This document shows, in pieces, positions 1 through 8,204 of a DNA stretch of 32,006 nucleotides. How positions within the stretch are numbered: the first letter of the stretch is position 1; the number at the start of each line of letters is the position of its first letter. The DNA is from an uncultured Eubacteriales bacterium (GTDB lineage Bacteria > Bacillota > Clostridia > Christensenellales > Aristaeellaceae), in assembly GCA_902774025.1 (NCBI GenBank), contig CACYGY010000076.1, positions 1 through 32,006 of the forward strand, read 5' to 3'. The notes beneath the pieces are model-generated. The model was not told the DNA's origin, did not search any database, and worked only from the letters and a program-made list of their open reading frames with translations. The position numbers and the translations under genes were made by a program.

Positions 1-578
1 GAGATGAAGTTCTGCAGTTTCCGGACTAAAGCCTGAGCTTTTTCGGAAGCCGGATCCTCCTGCCTGATTGCTCCAAATTCAGTAAAGATCTCCATCATCT
101 TCCGGTTCAGCTCCGCCATTTCCTCTTTGGATCTTCCTTCTGCCTTCTGTTCATATTCCCGGTACGCCGGAGTATTTCCCCAGGCTTTTTTTGCCTCGGC
201 GGCATATTCATCCATCTTTTTTGTGTCAAATGCAGAAAAAACCATTTTTGTATCCACTCCTGCTTCCTTGATTCCACGGGCAAGATGAATCAGGTCGTCC
301 AGATGTTCCTTTTTCAGCTCAAGCAGTGTAATCTGCTGATCCAGTGCTTTCTGCCGGTCAAAGGAAGGGCTTTGGATGATCCGCTGAATGTCCTTCAGCG
401 GGAATTCCAGTTCCCGGAACAGAAGGATCTGCTGAAGGGTCTCCATGGCCGCATCGTCATACAGCCTGTAGCCTGCATCGGTATATCCTGCCGGATGCAA
501 AAGACCGATCCTGTCATAGTACTGCAGGGTGCGTATACTCACCCCCGTCAGACTGCTCACCTCATGCACGGTCATCAT
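1..578 (-). CDS. MerR-family regulator, TipA-like (3' end outside window)
   Basis: Transcription regulator. The N-terminus is a MerR winged helix (VHEVSSLTGVSIRTLQYYDRIGLL, residues about 4-27, shown here only as a description of the typical RTLQYYDRIGLL core). A coiled-coil dimerisation helix follows (about 80-110), and then the start of a TipAS-like effector domain rich in Lys/Glu/Tyr (about 120 onward, with AWGNTPAYREYEQKA). The gene runs off the left edge after 192 codons; TipA-type regulators are normally about 240-260 residues, so roughly the last quarter is missing. The start was chosen at the ATG-ATG pair at 573-578, 6-10 bases after a GAGGCAGGAG ribosome binding site. Its own promoter carries a 19-base spacer and a palindrome, typical of MerR autoregulation. 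The ligand is unknown; TipAS domains bind thiopeptides or other lipophilic compounds, but that is family knowledge and was not seen here. Confidence 0.9.
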   Translation of the reverse strand, partial: MMTVHEVSSLTGVSIRTLQYYDRIGLLHPAGYTDAGYRLYDDAAMETLQQILLFRELEFPLKDIQRIIQSPSFDRQKALDQQITLLELKKEHLDDLIHLARGIKEAGVDTKMVFSAFDTKKMDEYAAEAKKAWGNTPAYREYEQKAEGRSKEEMAELNRKMMEIFTEFGAIRQEDPASEKAQALVRKLQNFI

Positions 579-610
579 GGCTCCTGCCTCCCTCTTTTCG
601 TGGTGATCCC

Positions 611-641
611 ATAATAAAGTATGACGTAACGTCAGAGTCAA
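611..641 (-). promoter_or_regulatory. MerR-type promoter/operator of the TipA-like gene
   Basis: On the minus strand, TTGACT (636-641) and TATTAT (611-616) are separated by 19 bases. This overlong spacer is the hallmark of promoters activated by MerR proteins. The spacer holds a perfect 6+1+6 palindrome, TGACGTAACGTCA (622-634), centred as expected for MerR dimer binding. The TipA-like gene starts 33 bases downstream. Bases 642-791 to the right hold no gene and no signal I could recognise. Confidence 0.8.
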
Positions 642-791
642 GACCTTTTTATCATTCCATTTCGAGCTGCAGGTTCACATTCACCAGCAAAAATGTACAC
701 GTAATCGTATCACGGCCGGGCGGGCGGTGCCTGTCAAGACGAAGAGGCAGACCGTGATCGGAGAATGTCAATAGGAGACAATCGGATCTTC

Positions 792-820
792 TTGACAGCA
801 GACTGTGGATACGATAAGAT
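792..820 (+). promoter_or_regulatory. sigma-A-like promoter of the DUF3793 operon
   Basis: TTGACA (792-797), a 17-base spacer, and TAAGAT (815-820, four of six bases of TATAAT). The predicted transcription start falls near 827, inside the first metal-regulator palindrome (827-842). Binding there would block initiation. Confidence 0.6.
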
Positions 821-826
821 ATTGTC

Positions 827-842
827 GTTAGTTGACACTAAC
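827..842 (+). promoter_or_regulatory. GTTAG-N6-CTAAC palindrome 1 (putative DtxR-family box)
   Basis: GTTAGTTGACACTAAC sits 6 bases after the -10 element of the DUF3793 promoter. The TTAG-N6-CTAA core matches the core of iron/manganese DtxR-family boxes as I know them, and the same pattern occurs at 904-919, 14821-14836, 14958-14973 and 14986-15001. Confidence 0.65.
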
Positions 843-903
843 TTCCGCCGCGGCACCTGAGGCTAACGCATGAATGCCCACGCGGCTTTTCTTAAGGGTG
901 ATG

Positions 904-919
904 GTTAGTTTATGCTAAC
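904..919 (+). promoter_or_regulatory. GTTAG-N6-CTAAC palindrome 2 (putative DtxR-family box)
   Basis: GTTAGTTTATGCTAAC, extended by one paired base on each side (903-920). It lies 31 bases before the DUF3793 start codon, in the leader of the operon, and could act as a second repressor site or roadblock. Confidence 0.65.
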
Positions 920-950
920 CTTCCGACAGACCTTTTCCGAAGGAGGCAAT

Positions 951-1514
951 ATGTCCAACGAAACCCTGATTCGCTGCTGCGCTCCGACCATGGCCTGTCT
1001 GAAAACCGGGAACATGTTCAACTGCGCTTTTGACAGCCGGAAACAAATGACCGAAGAACTGCGGCGCCTGAATCAGCGGCTGCGGCATAAGGGACTGCGC
1101 ATTCTGCCCCTGAGATGGCGTGACGGGAAAGCACTTGTGTACATGTACCGTCCGAAACTGCTTGAGCGGGATCTGCGGGATCCCCTGTCCCAAAGGCTCC
1201 TGTCGGAATGCGGGTACCCGTGCGATAGTGCCGGCGTCTGTCTTGCCAGACTGATCGCCCGCCTGCGCACGGAGGAGGAATTTCCCCATGAAGTGGGTTT
1301 GTTCCTGGGCTATCCCCCGGCGGATGTGGACGGATTCATGCACCGGAAGGATGAATGCAAGCTCTGCGGACTATGGAAAGTCTATGACGATGTACAGGGC
1401 GCGGTCCGGCAGTTTGCCCGCTGCAGGCGCTGTACCGAGGTATATCTCGACTGCCTGTCCCGCGGTTATTCCCTGGAAAAACTGGCGGTGGCAGGACAGG
1501 ACTGCTATTCATAA
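951..1514 (+). CDS. DUF3793 family protein
   Basis: A 187-residue cytoplasmic protein with the DUF3793 look: an N-terminal CCAP...LKTGNMFNC segment (about residues 8-25), a GYPPADVDGF motif (about 126-135), and Cys pairs CKLC and CRRC in the C-terminal half. The molecular function of the family is not known. In Clostridia I recall it next to flavodoxins and iron transport genes, as here. The Cys pairs could bind metal or an Fe-S cluster (inference). The ATG at 951 follows AAGGAGG by 5 bases. An in-frame ATG at 912 lies inside the operator palindrome and has no ribosome binding site, so it was not used. First gene of a three-gene operon; the flavodoxin starts 51 bases downstream. Stop is TAA. 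Confidence 0.85.
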   Translation: MSNETLIRCCAPTMACLKTGNMFNCAFDSRKQMTEELRRLNQRLRHKGLRILPLRWRDGKALVYMYRPKLLERDLRDPLSQRLLSECGYPCDSAGVCLARLIARLRTEEEFPHEVGLFLGYPPADVDGFMHRKDECKLCGLWKVYDDVQGAVRQFARCRRCTEVYLDCLSRGYSLEKLAVAGQDCYS

Positions 1515-1565
1515 CCCCCTCCCGGGGGCCTGGAATAGACCACAGAAGGAAAGGAAGGATTTCAC

Positions 1566-1982
1566 ATGAGCAAAGCAGCGGTGATCTACTGGAGTGGAAC
1601 AGGCAACACCGAGGCCATGGCAAAGGCCGTGGCAGAAGGTGCGAAGTCAGCGGGAGCCGACGTGGTTCTGCTGGCCTGCGCGGACGTGAGCAGCGTGGAG
1701 GGCTGTGACGCCGTCGCGCTGGGCTGCCCCGCCATGGGTGCGGAGGACCTGGAGGATGGTGAGTTCCTGCCCATGCTGGAGGGCATTGAGCCGTCGCTGC
1801 CCGGCAAAAAGGTCGTGCTGTTCGGCAGCTATGACTGGGGTGACGGCGAATGGCTGCGCAGATGGGAAGAACGCTGCGCGCAAAAGGGCATCCTCCTGGC
1901 CGCAGAGAGCGTGAAGTGCAACAACACACCTGACGACGACGGCCTGGCTGCCTGCAGGGCACTGGGCGCTTCCATCGCATAA
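1566..1982 (+). CDS. flavodoxin (short chain)
   Basis: A 138-residue flavodoxin: a one-electron carrier with non-covalent FMN that replaces ferredoxin when iron is short. The phosphate-binding loop SGTGNTE is at residues 10-16, the fold alternates hydrophobic strands with helices (KKVVLFGSYDWGDGEW, about 83-98, forms the second FMN loop), and the length is usual for short-chain flavodoxins. It follows the DUF3793 gene, is preceded by AAGGAAAGGAAGG, and is 16 bases before the FMN-binding protein. Control by the GTTAG-N6-CTAAC boxes upstream of the operon fits a protein made under iron limitation. Its partners may be the redox proteins of the neighbouring FTR1 operon (inference). Confidence 0.92.
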   Translation: MSKAAVIYWSGTGNTEAMAKAVAEGAKSAGADVVLLACADVSSVEGCDAVALGCPAMGAEDLEDGEFLPMLEGIEPSLPGKKVVLFGSYDWGDGEWLRRWEERCAQKGILLAAESVKCNNTPDDDGLAACRALGASIA

Positions 1983-1998
1983 GGAGGAGGAAATAACG

Positions 1999-4900
1999 AT
2001 GAAACGTATTTGGATAAAACTGATTCCCTTTGCCATTGCCATGGCTGTGCTTTTCACTTATGCCGCCCTGGCTGATCAGACGCTGGAGGGGGATGCCAAC
2101 GTTGACCAGCGCAGTTATCCATCCACAGCGCCTTTCATTCACCCGCCCTTCTACAATGTCAGACTTCTCGTTGAGGTGGACGACAGCGGCGTCATCACCG
2201 CCGTGAAGGACAACGGCACGGGCGGCCCCGGTTCCGTGGAGGAAGGCAACGAGGAGTTCTGGGCGAATAAGAACAAGCCCTATTTCGATGCAGCCATGAA
2301 TGCCGGATTGCTGGACCGGTTTGTGGGCAGAACGCTGGACGAAGTCAGGGCCATGGATATGACCTCCGGCGGTGTGGATGCGGTTTCCGGAGCCACCATG
2401 GTGTGCGCCGCCGCTCAGGAAGCGGTCATCAACGCCATGGAAGGCAGGACAGGCAGGACCTTCCTCCCGGGCACGGAGAATGTCCTTCCCGTGGAAAGCA
2501 TGGAGGGAGGCACCATCGTCCTGAGCAGTCGCCTGCCCGATGACTTCGATCTCCAGGTCATGGATATCCGCTGGGGTGTGCGCAACGAGGAAATCGTGCC
2601 TGCCGACAGCTACAGCGTCAGGATCGATGACGGCAGGGTCAGCATCACCTTTGCAGATCCCGCTTCTCTGAAAGCCGGATACTACTATGTCAACGTGGTG
2701 GATGCCGGCGGCACTTACCGGTCTCCCTCCTTTGAAGGCGGCCCCGCTGCGGCTCAGGCTCCCTACTTCATCATTGACAGCGGCCTGACCGGGGAGGATA
2801 TCGCCTTTGACGGCAGGAGCGTTGTGCTGAAGGGCGCTGACATGGCGGATTTCCTGGCCAATCTTGAGCATGTCCGGATCCTGGCTGAAGGGGCGGAAAA
2901 GCCCGTGGAGCAGGAGATTGTGGGCCATCACGGCACCATCGGAAGCTTTATCGCCCTGGATGAAAATGGCGTGCTGAATGCGGAGGGTGTGTTGAAAGCC
3001 CGCGACGGCAGTGAAAGCCCCCTGTTCGAGGCCGGGAAACAGTACACCGTGACCGTTTCCGCTTTCGGTTATCCCGAGCTCGTTTTCTCCTATGCGAAAT
3101 CTGACGACGCCGCGGAAGCCGCCGCCCTGCTTGAGGCGGTGAAGGGAACCTATGAGCCGCTGTTTCCCGTCATCACGGATCCGAAGTACGATCCCCTGTG
3201 GCTCGATCCCTGTGCGGCGATTCTGGGGGAAGAGGCAGCCCCCGCCATGGCGGAAATCCTGAAGACCGCCTGTAACGGGACCCTCTACGGTCAGGAAGCG
3301 GTTGAAGTCTTTGGCGACGGCTCGGGCGGCGCGCAGTTTGACTGTCTCTTCATCAACGGAGTGAACACCATCACCTTTGACGGAAATGTCATCAGCGGTG
3401 CGGATGCGGACGGGAATCCGGTATTCAGCCATGCATACACCTACGCCGGCAGGTTTTCCCTGTCCGGCATGATGGAAGGGTATCTGTATGAAACGGCAGA
3501 GGAGAACGCCGGGGAGTTCAGGTATTTCTTCATGATGCCCGATACCCCCGCCTCCACGTATCACCTTGAGTTCCGCTATGGCTCCGATGCGGAAGCCCTC
3601 GCCCTCTACAACGAAGGCCCCTACGCCTACTGGCTGGCGGCAGGCTTCCCGGTGGATGCGGATGAAGCGCTGAGGGAAAAAGTGATTGAGCTGTTCGTCC
3701 TTGAAAACATGGATTATTCTGCTCATACGCCGGAGTCTCTCGCTCAGCTGAGCAGTCTGGGCTTCATCGGTACGTGGCAGGCAGATCTGACACCCCTGGG
3801 TGAGGAATATGCCCTGGTGGATCTGTCCATGACCATTGATGCGGACGGACACGGGATCACCATGATGAACGGTGTTCAGACCGCCGATTTTGAAGCCTTC
3901 GCAGCGGATACCGGCGTGAAGGGTGATGATGCCGGGCTCTATATTGCCTACAGCAATCCTGAGAGCGAAGCGGAATCTGCCCCGTATGTCTTCTCCGTCA
4001 ATGAAAACGGGCAGACGGTTCTGACGCTGACTGCCGATGACGGTGTCATCAGCTGGAGGCGGCAGGATGCAGCCGCGGAGGTCATTGAAATCGCCACCGC
4101 CGGGGAACTGGCCGATGTCCGTCAGAACCTTTCCGGCCATTATGTGCTGACCGCCGACATCGACCTGAACGGCTGTGAGTGGGTGCCTTTGGGAACTTTC
4201 GTGCCCGGACTTGACGAAAACGGGGAGCCCACCGAGCTCCCGGATCTGAGCTGTGCCTTTACGGGAACCTTTGACGGAAACGGCCACACCATCCGTCATT
4301 TCACCATTTCTCAGGGCGAATCCTATACGGCCGGTCTGTTCGGCTGCCTGGCCAACGCTTCCGTCTCCAATCTGACAGTGAAGGATGTTTCGGCGGAAGG
4401 CTTCCTGATGGTTTCCGATGTGGTGGGCTATGCCTTCATGTCCTCCATCTCCGGAGTGAAGCTGGAGAACGGATCGATTCATGTGATTCCCAATGAAATG
4501 AGCGAGGAGGGCATGTTCGGCGGCATCGTCGGAGCATCCATGGGCAGCGTGATTACGGATTGTGAAGCGCATGCCGATATTCTCATTGAGGAGGGCAAAA
4601 CCGCCAATGTAGGGATCGTCGGCGGCGGATGGCAGAACACCAGCGCCCTGAACTGCATCGGGCACGGCAGCATCCGCCTGGGCAGCGACTGCTATGGCAT
4701 CGGCGGTGTCTCCGGCTGCGGATTTGGTTCGGAATTCCTTGCCAACTGCACGGCGGAAGATGTGACCATCACGGTGGGAGACAACTGCTCCCATATCGGA
4801 GGCATCACCGGATACTGCGGTGGCTATGAACCGGCAGAACTGGGCGTTCCGGTCACGAAGGTAACCGGCTGCAGGACGCGGAATGTAACCATCGTCACAG

Positions 4901-5031
4901 GAGAAGGTGCGGAGAACGTCGGGGATTTCGTGGGCGGCGGATTCCTGTCCGACGAGATGATCGTCTACGGTCCTCCCTTTGATCAGCCCACTTCCTATGA
5001 AGTGACAGACTGCGTGGCTGAAAAGCCCTAA
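1999..5031 (+). CDS. exported FMN-binding / ZinT-like / GLUG-repeat multidomain protein
   Basis: A 1010-residue exported protein. Residues 1-25 are a signal peptide ending in ALA. About 45-145 form an FMN-binding domain with D127-A-V-S-G-A-T133, where T133 would be the residue flavinylated by ApbE. About 255-365 resemble a hemoglobin-interacting/DUF1533 module (ending in EAGKQYTVTVSAFGY). About 385-595 resemble the ZinT metal-binding domain, with YHLEFRYGSDAEAL and an Ala-Tyr-Trp segment matching ZinT's C-terminal part, though most ZinT histidines are not obvious. About 695-1005 are a beta-helix with GLUG repeats (GGIVGASMGSVITDC and four relatives). There is no LPXTG or transmembrane anchor, so it is released or held by its repeats. 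It is the last gene of the operon, with GGAGGAGG 10 bases upstream and a strong terminator downstream. Likely an extracellular flavin redox and metal-capture protein; only the FMN-binding and GLUG parts are secure. Confidence 0.8.
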   Translation: MKRIWIKLIPFAIAMAVLFTYAALADQTLEGDANVDQRSYPSTAPFIHPPFYNVRLLVEVDDSGVITAVKDNGTGGPGSVEEGNEEFWANKNKPYFDAAMNAGLLDRFVGRTLDEVRAMDMTSGGVDAVSGATMVCAAAQEAVINAMEGRTGRTFLPGTENVLPVESMEGGTIVLSSRLPDDFDLQVMDIRWGVRNEEIVPADSYSVRIDDGRVSITFADPASLKAGYYYVNVVDAGGTYRSPSFEGGPAAAQAPYFIIDSGLTGEDIAFDGRSVVLKGADMADFLANLEHVRILAEGAEKPVEQEIVGHHGTIGSFIALDENGVLNAEGVLKARDGSESPLFEAGKQYTVTVSAFGYPELVFSYAKSDDAAEAAALLEAVKGTYEPLFPVITDPKYDPLWLDPCAAILGEEAAPAMAEILKTACNGTLYGQEAVEVFGDGSGGAQFDCLFINGVNTITFDGNVISGADADGNPVFSHAYTYAGRFSLSGMMEGYLYETAEENAGEFRYFFMMPDTPASTYHLEFRYGSDAEALALYNEGPYAYWLAAGFPVDADEALREKVIELFVLENMDYSAHTPESLAQLSSLGFIGTWQADLTPLGEEYALVDLSMTIDADGHGITMMNGVQTADFEAFAADTGVKGDDAGLYIAYSNPESEAESAPYVFSVNENGQTVLTLTADDGVISWRRQDAAAEVIEIATAGELADVRQNLSGHYVLTADIDLNGCEWVPLGTFVPGLDENGEPTELPDLSCAFTGTFDGNGHTIRHFTISQGESYTAGLFGCLANASVSNLTVKDVSAEGFLMVSDVVGYAFMSSISGVKLENGSIHVIPNEMSEEGMFGGIVGASMGSVITDCEAHADILIEEGKTANVGIVGGGWQNTSALNCIGHGSIRLGSDCYGIGGVSGCGFGSEFLANCTAEDVTITVGDNCSHIGGITGYCGGYEPAELGVPVTKVTGCRTRNVTIVTGEGAENVGDFVGGGFLSDEMIVYGPPFDQPTSYEVTDCVAEKP

Positions 5032-5043
5032 TTCCATGACTGT

Positions 5044-5076
5044 ACGGCGGATGCTGAAACAGCATCCGCCGTTTTT
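5044..5076 (+). terminator. rho-independent terminator of the DUF3793-flavodoxin-FMN operon
   Basis: A 13-base perfect stem, ACGGCGGATGCTG (5044-5056) with CAGCATCCGCCGT (5060-5072), has a three-base AAA loop and runs into TTTT. It lies 12 bases after the stop codon. Confidence 0.9.
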
Positions 5077-5123
5077 CCTGTCCGCAGACCGGGCAGTCGC
5101 ATTCTGTCCGTCACCGGTGAAAA

Positions 5124-5156
5124 CAGGCGGCAGGGTTCTGCATCCCCTGCCGCCTG
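5124..5156 (-). terminator. terminator-like hairpin ending the nine-gene minus-strand operon
   Basis: A 12-base stem, CAGGCGGCAGGG (5124-5135) with CCCTGCCGCCTG (5145-5156), is followed on the minus strand by TTTTC. It is 77 bases past the stop of the last ATPase gene and faces the terminator at 5044-5076, so the two operons are separately terminated. Confidence 0.7.
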
Positions 5157-5232
5157 CTGTACAGTTCCTCCTTCTCCTCTCCCTCACCGTCAATGACCTG
5201 TCCTTTTCCCCCTCCTCCGGCGCATGCCGGAG

Positions 5233-5916
5233 TCAGGATTCCGGAAAACCCGTGATTCTCCCGTTATCCATCCTGAAGATTCTGTCGGCATACTGCAGGG
5301 CGTCGTTTTCATGGGTGACCATGAAGACGGCCCTGTTCTGCCGGTGGGCAAAAGTTCGCAGTTCGGACAGCACCAGGGCTGTATTCTCATCATCCAGATC
5401 CCCGGTGGGTTCATCGGCAAACAGGACTTCCGGATCCTGGGCAAGGGCACGGACAATAGCCATCCGGCGCAGCTCGCCGCCGGACAGTTCTGCCGGACGG
5501 GCATCACGCAGGTGGGCGATGCCCAGCTTTTCCATCCATTGACCGGCGGCCTCCGTCGGCAAAGCCCGGCCGTAAAGCCCGGCCGGAAGCAGGATATTCT
5601 CCAGGACGGTGAGGGTGTCCACAGCGCTTCGGCCCTGGGGGATCATGCCGATCCTTCCGCTGCGAAGGCGGGAGCGTGTCCGGTCATCCAGAGCGTAGAG
5701 ATCCGTATCGTCAATCCATACCCTGCCCTCACTGGGCGTCAGCAGACCCGAGAGCATGTTCAGCAGCGTGGTTTTTCCGCTGCCGCTGCGTCCCATCAGG
5801 AGGATGACCTCACCCGGGGTGATTTCAAAGCTCACCGGATGCACCGCATGGAAGTAATTGGCACCGCCTGTCCTTCGAAAATAACGTCTGGAAACGTCTT
5901 CGGCCTTCACGGTCAT
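5233..5916 (-). CDS. ABC transporter ATP-binding protein (MacB/LolD type), second pair
   Basis: A 227-residue ATPase that powers the adjacent FtsX/MacB-like permease. Walker A is GRSGSGKTT (about residues 41-49), the Q-loop is IPQG, the signature is LSGGELRRMA, Walker B is VLFADEPTGDLD, and the H-loop is MVTHE. Length and motifs are those of the LolD/MacB ATPase group, which drive mechanotransmission or lipid/protein export rather than import through a channel. The ATG at 5916 is one base after the permease stop, with GGAGG in the permease 3' end, so translation is coupled. It is the ninth and last gene of the FTR1 operon. Confidence 0.92.
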   Translation of the reverse strand: MTVKAEDVSRRYFRRTGGANYFHAVHPVSFEITPGEVILLMGRSGSGKTTLLNMLSGLLTPSEGRVWIDDTDLYALDDRTRSRLRSGRIGMIPQGRSAVDTLTVLENILLPAGLYGRALPTEAAGQWMEKLGIAHLRDARPAELSGGELRRMAIVRALAQDPEVLFADEPTGDLDDENTALVLSELRTFAHRQNRAVFMVTHENDALQYADRIFRMDNGRITGFPES

Positions 5917-5917
5917 A

Positions 5918-7117
5918 TCAGTTTTCCTCCCGCAGAGCTGTACCCGGATCCACACGGCTCAGGCGAACCGCAGATGCCGCGCTGGCCAGGGATGCCACCG
6001 CCGCGGAGAGCACCACCGTCCCCGCTGCCAGCAGCAGCACGGTCCCCGCATCCGGCATCAGGTAGGGCATTTTCAGGGCGCTCTCAATGAGCGGGGCAAA
6101 GGGAAAGAGCAGCAGCGCCGCCAGTCCCGTGCCCAGCAGGCCGCCCAGCAGACCGCACAGGGCGGATTCTGTCAGAACCAGGCCCGAAAGCTTTCCCCGG
6201 GACGCGCCCACCAGCCGCAGTACGGCAAATTCCCTTGTCCTTTCCCGGATGATCATCCCGTAGGCCAGCAGCAGGATGATGAACGCCAGCAGCCACACCG
6301 CCGCGATGAGGATCGTCACCGTCCGACTGATGCCCGCCAGGCTGTCGGAGACACCTGTGATCATGCTGCGGGTGCGCACAGCCGTCACCTTCCGGATGCG
6401 TCCGTTCAGCGTGCTGTTGACAGCGCCGATGTCATAGCCGTCCCTGACTTTGATGTACACGGCGGAAATGACGCTGTCGCCGCTTTCGATCCTGTGGCTG
6501 ACGCCTTTTTCCTCCGCGGCCCTGAGCAGGGTGTTCATGGTGTTCATATTGCAGTACACTGCCGTGTCCAGTCCGGTACCGGTGGGTTCCAGCCGGGCCA
6601 CCACCTTGCAGCGCTGTTCATAGATCCGGATGATTTCCCCCACGTCTGCCTCCACCCTGCAGCCCACGGCCACATCCATGTCCCCCATCTCCCGACTCAG
6701 GCTGTGGGAAATCCAGGGCTGGACGGTGAAGTCCAGGGACGGGTCGATGCCGATCACCTGAATTCTGATGGAGCAGCAGTCCGCCTTCAGGGAAGCGAGG
6801 AAGGTCTGCGGTGCGGCCCTTTCCACGCCCTCCACCTCCAGGGCCCTGTCCAGAACGGACCTGTCCATGTAGAACGCGCCCGTCGTTCCCTGCAGAAACA
6901 TGTTCTGAAAGCTGACCTTGCTCTGCGCTTCGGATGGCACCAGAATGATGTCCGCGCCCAGACGGGCTTCCAGGCTCCGCAGCCCGCCCCGCAGAGACAG
7001 CACGACCACCGAGCCGCCGAAGACCGCCAGAGCAAGAAAGGCGGTAAGCAATGCCAGGGCGGCGGTGCGTCCCGGTTTGCGCACAAGATTGGTCAGTGGC
7101 AGGGCATGGCTTCTCAT
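5918..7117 (-). CDS. MacB/FtsX-like ABC permease (third permease)
   Basis: A 399-residue membrane protein with FtsX-type layout: one N-terminal transmembrane helix (about residues 17-40), a large extracytosolic loop (about 45-260) and three C-terminal helices with the FtsX motif REFAVLRLVGASRGKL. It pairs with the ATPase directly downstream. The start at 7117 overlaps the stop of the DUF4418 gene (ATGA) and is preceded by GGGAGGGGAGAA. The extracytosolic loop has two adjacent Cys (DCCSIR) and lacks the FMN-binding insertion found in the permease at 8205-9665. The substrate is unknown; context ties it to the P19/FTR1 system. Confidence 0.88.
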   Translation of the reverse strand: MRSHALPLTNLVRKPGRTAALALLTAFLALAVFGGSVVVLSLRGGLRSLEARLGADIILVPSEAQSKVSFQNMFLQGTTGAFYMDRSVLDRALEVEGVERAAPQTFLASLKADCCSIRIQVIGIDPSLDFTVQPWISHSLSREMGDMDVAVGCRVEADVGEIIRIYEQRCKVVARLEPTGTGLDTAVYCNMNTMNTLLRAAEEKGVSHRIESGDSVISAVYIKVRDGYDIGAVNSTLNGRIRKVTAVRTRSMITGVSDSLAGISRTVTILIAAVWLLAFIILLLAYGMIIRERTREFAVLRLVGASRGKLSGLVLTESALCGLLGGLLGTGLAALLLFPFAPLIESALKMPYLMPDAGTVLLLAAGTVVLSAAVASLASAASAVRLSRVDPGTALREEN

Positions 7118-7512
7118 GATTTCTCCCCTCCCCTGGCGCTGAGGACCGCACCGATTCCGGCGCAGAGCAGGGCTGCGGAAAACAGGATGATCATGGCAGG
7201 CTGCATCACCATCCGGCAGCGCATGGTGCTCATGCGGCACAGGCTGATGAGGGTGCCCGGCGTCAGAATGCCCAGAGCGCAGACGGGGATTTCGCTGAGG
7301 AAAATGCCCGGGCGAGCGCGCTTTGCAAAGAGGGAGAGCACCGCCAGCACTCCCAGCACACAGCCCAGCCCCAGCATTTCCTGACCTGCCCAGTGACAGG
7401 GACCGGCAGAACCGTCTTCATGAATGCACGGAGAGAGAAAGGTCTGACTGCCAGTCACAATGACCAGGGAAAGAAGCAGAATCACAATGGCGGGAATCAT
7501 GCTTTTCTTCAT
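7114..7512 (-). CDS. DUF4418 family membrane protein
   Basis: A 132-residue protein with about four hydrophobic helices. The first is followed by a Cys-containing loop (SPC...GPCHW, about residues 28-41) on the outside, which is characteristic of DUF4418. Function is unknown. DUF4418 genes are found beside MacB-like ABC genes, as here. The start MKKS at 7512 was preferred because AGAGGTG precedes it and DUF4418 proteins begin this way. An alternative in-frame ATG at 7530 overlaps the upstream ATPase stop as ATGA and is possible. The gene overlaps the next permease by four bases. Confidence 0.75.
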   Translation of the reverse strand: MKKSMIPAIVILLLSLVIVTGSQTFLSPCIHEDGSAGPCHWAGQEMLGLGCVLGVLAVLSLFAKRARPGIFLSEIPVCALGILTPGTLISLCRMSTMRCRMVMQPAMIILFSAALLCAGIGAVLSARGGEKS

Positions 7513-7526
7513 GCCGCACCTCTCTG

Positions 7527-8201
7527 TCATGCTCCGAAGTGTTCATTGATCACCTCACGGGCCACCCTGCCGTGTTCCAGCACAATGGTCCGCTGGGCGG
7601 CGTCCGCCACCTCCGGGTCATGGGTTACAACGATGAGGGTGGTGCCCTCCCTGTGCAGCTGCGCAAACAGATCCAGCACGATGTTCTCGTTGGCTTCATC
7701 CAGATTGCCGGTGGGCTCGTCTGCCAGGATCAGTTCCGGATGGTTGATCAGCGCCCGGGCCACGCATACGCGCTGCTGTTCGCCGCCGGAGAGCTGACTG
7801 GGCAGATGGCGGGCTCTCTCCCGCAGACCCACCCGCCCCAGCGCTTCCAGCGCCTCCTCCTCATCGGGCATGGAGTGATAGTACTGGCTCACCATTACGT
7901 TTTCCACGGCAGTCAGGTAGCTGACCATGTGAAACTGCTGGAAGATCAGGCCGATCTTGTCCCGGCGGATATCCGTCAGGCGCCGGCTGCTCTCCCGGCT
8001 GATGTCCACGCCGTCCAGCAGCACCTCGCCGCTGGTGGGTTTGTCCATGCAGCCGATGATGTTCATCATGGTGCTCTTTCCGCTGCCGGAGGGTCCCATG
8101 ATGGCCACCCACTCGCCCTGGTCCACATGAAGGCTTACCCTGTCCAGTGCTTTCAGTTCTCCATAGATTTTGGATACGTCTCTTATCTCCAGAAGGCTCA
8201 T
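7527..8201 (-). CDS. ABC transporter ATP-binding protein (MacB/LolD type), first pair
   Basis: A 224-residue ATPase with Walker A GPSGSGKST (about residues 36-44), Q-loop FQQFHMVSYLTAVENV, signature LSGGEQQR, Walker B LILADEPTGNLD and H-loop VVTHD. It belongs with the two permeases immediately upstream (8205-9665 and 9682-10977), matching the two-permease plus one-ATPase set of the Campylobacter p19 locus (family knowledge). The ATG at 8201 lies three bases after the permease stop, and GGAG within that stop region supplies the ribosome binding site. Confidence 0.93.
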   Translation of the reverse strand: MSLLEIRDVSKIYGELKALDRVSLHVDQGEWVAIMGPSGSGKSTMMNIIGCMDKPTSGEVLLDGVDISRESSRRLTDIRRDKIGLIFQQFHMVSYLTAVENVMVSQYYHSMPDEEEALEALGRVGLRERARHLPSQLSGGEQQRVCVARALINHPELILADEPTGNLDEANENIVLDLFAQLHREGTTLIVVTHDPEVADAAQRTIVLEHGRVAREVINEHFGA

Positions 8202-8204
8202 CGC

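Noticed and set aside
832..837. TTGACA inside palindrome 1 as a -35 element
   Set aside because: No acceptable -10 occurs 16-18 bases downstream; the TTGACA at 792-797 with TAAGAT fits better.
912..950. Upstream in-frame ATG for the DUF3793 gene
   Set aside because: It lies inside the GTTAG-N6-CTAAC operator and has no ribosome binding site, whereas the ATG at 951 has AAGGAGG at ideal distance.
579..950. Riboswitch in the leader of the DUF3793 operon
   Set aside because: The structure seen is explained by two DNA palindromes of operator type; no known riboswitch core was recognised.
1336..5193. 1285-codon open frame on the minus strand opposite the FMN/ZinT/GLUG gene
   Set aside because: Low-complexity His/Gly/Arg-rich translation, no ribosome binding site and no family motif; it mirrors the GC-rich third-position pattern of the real plus-strand gene.
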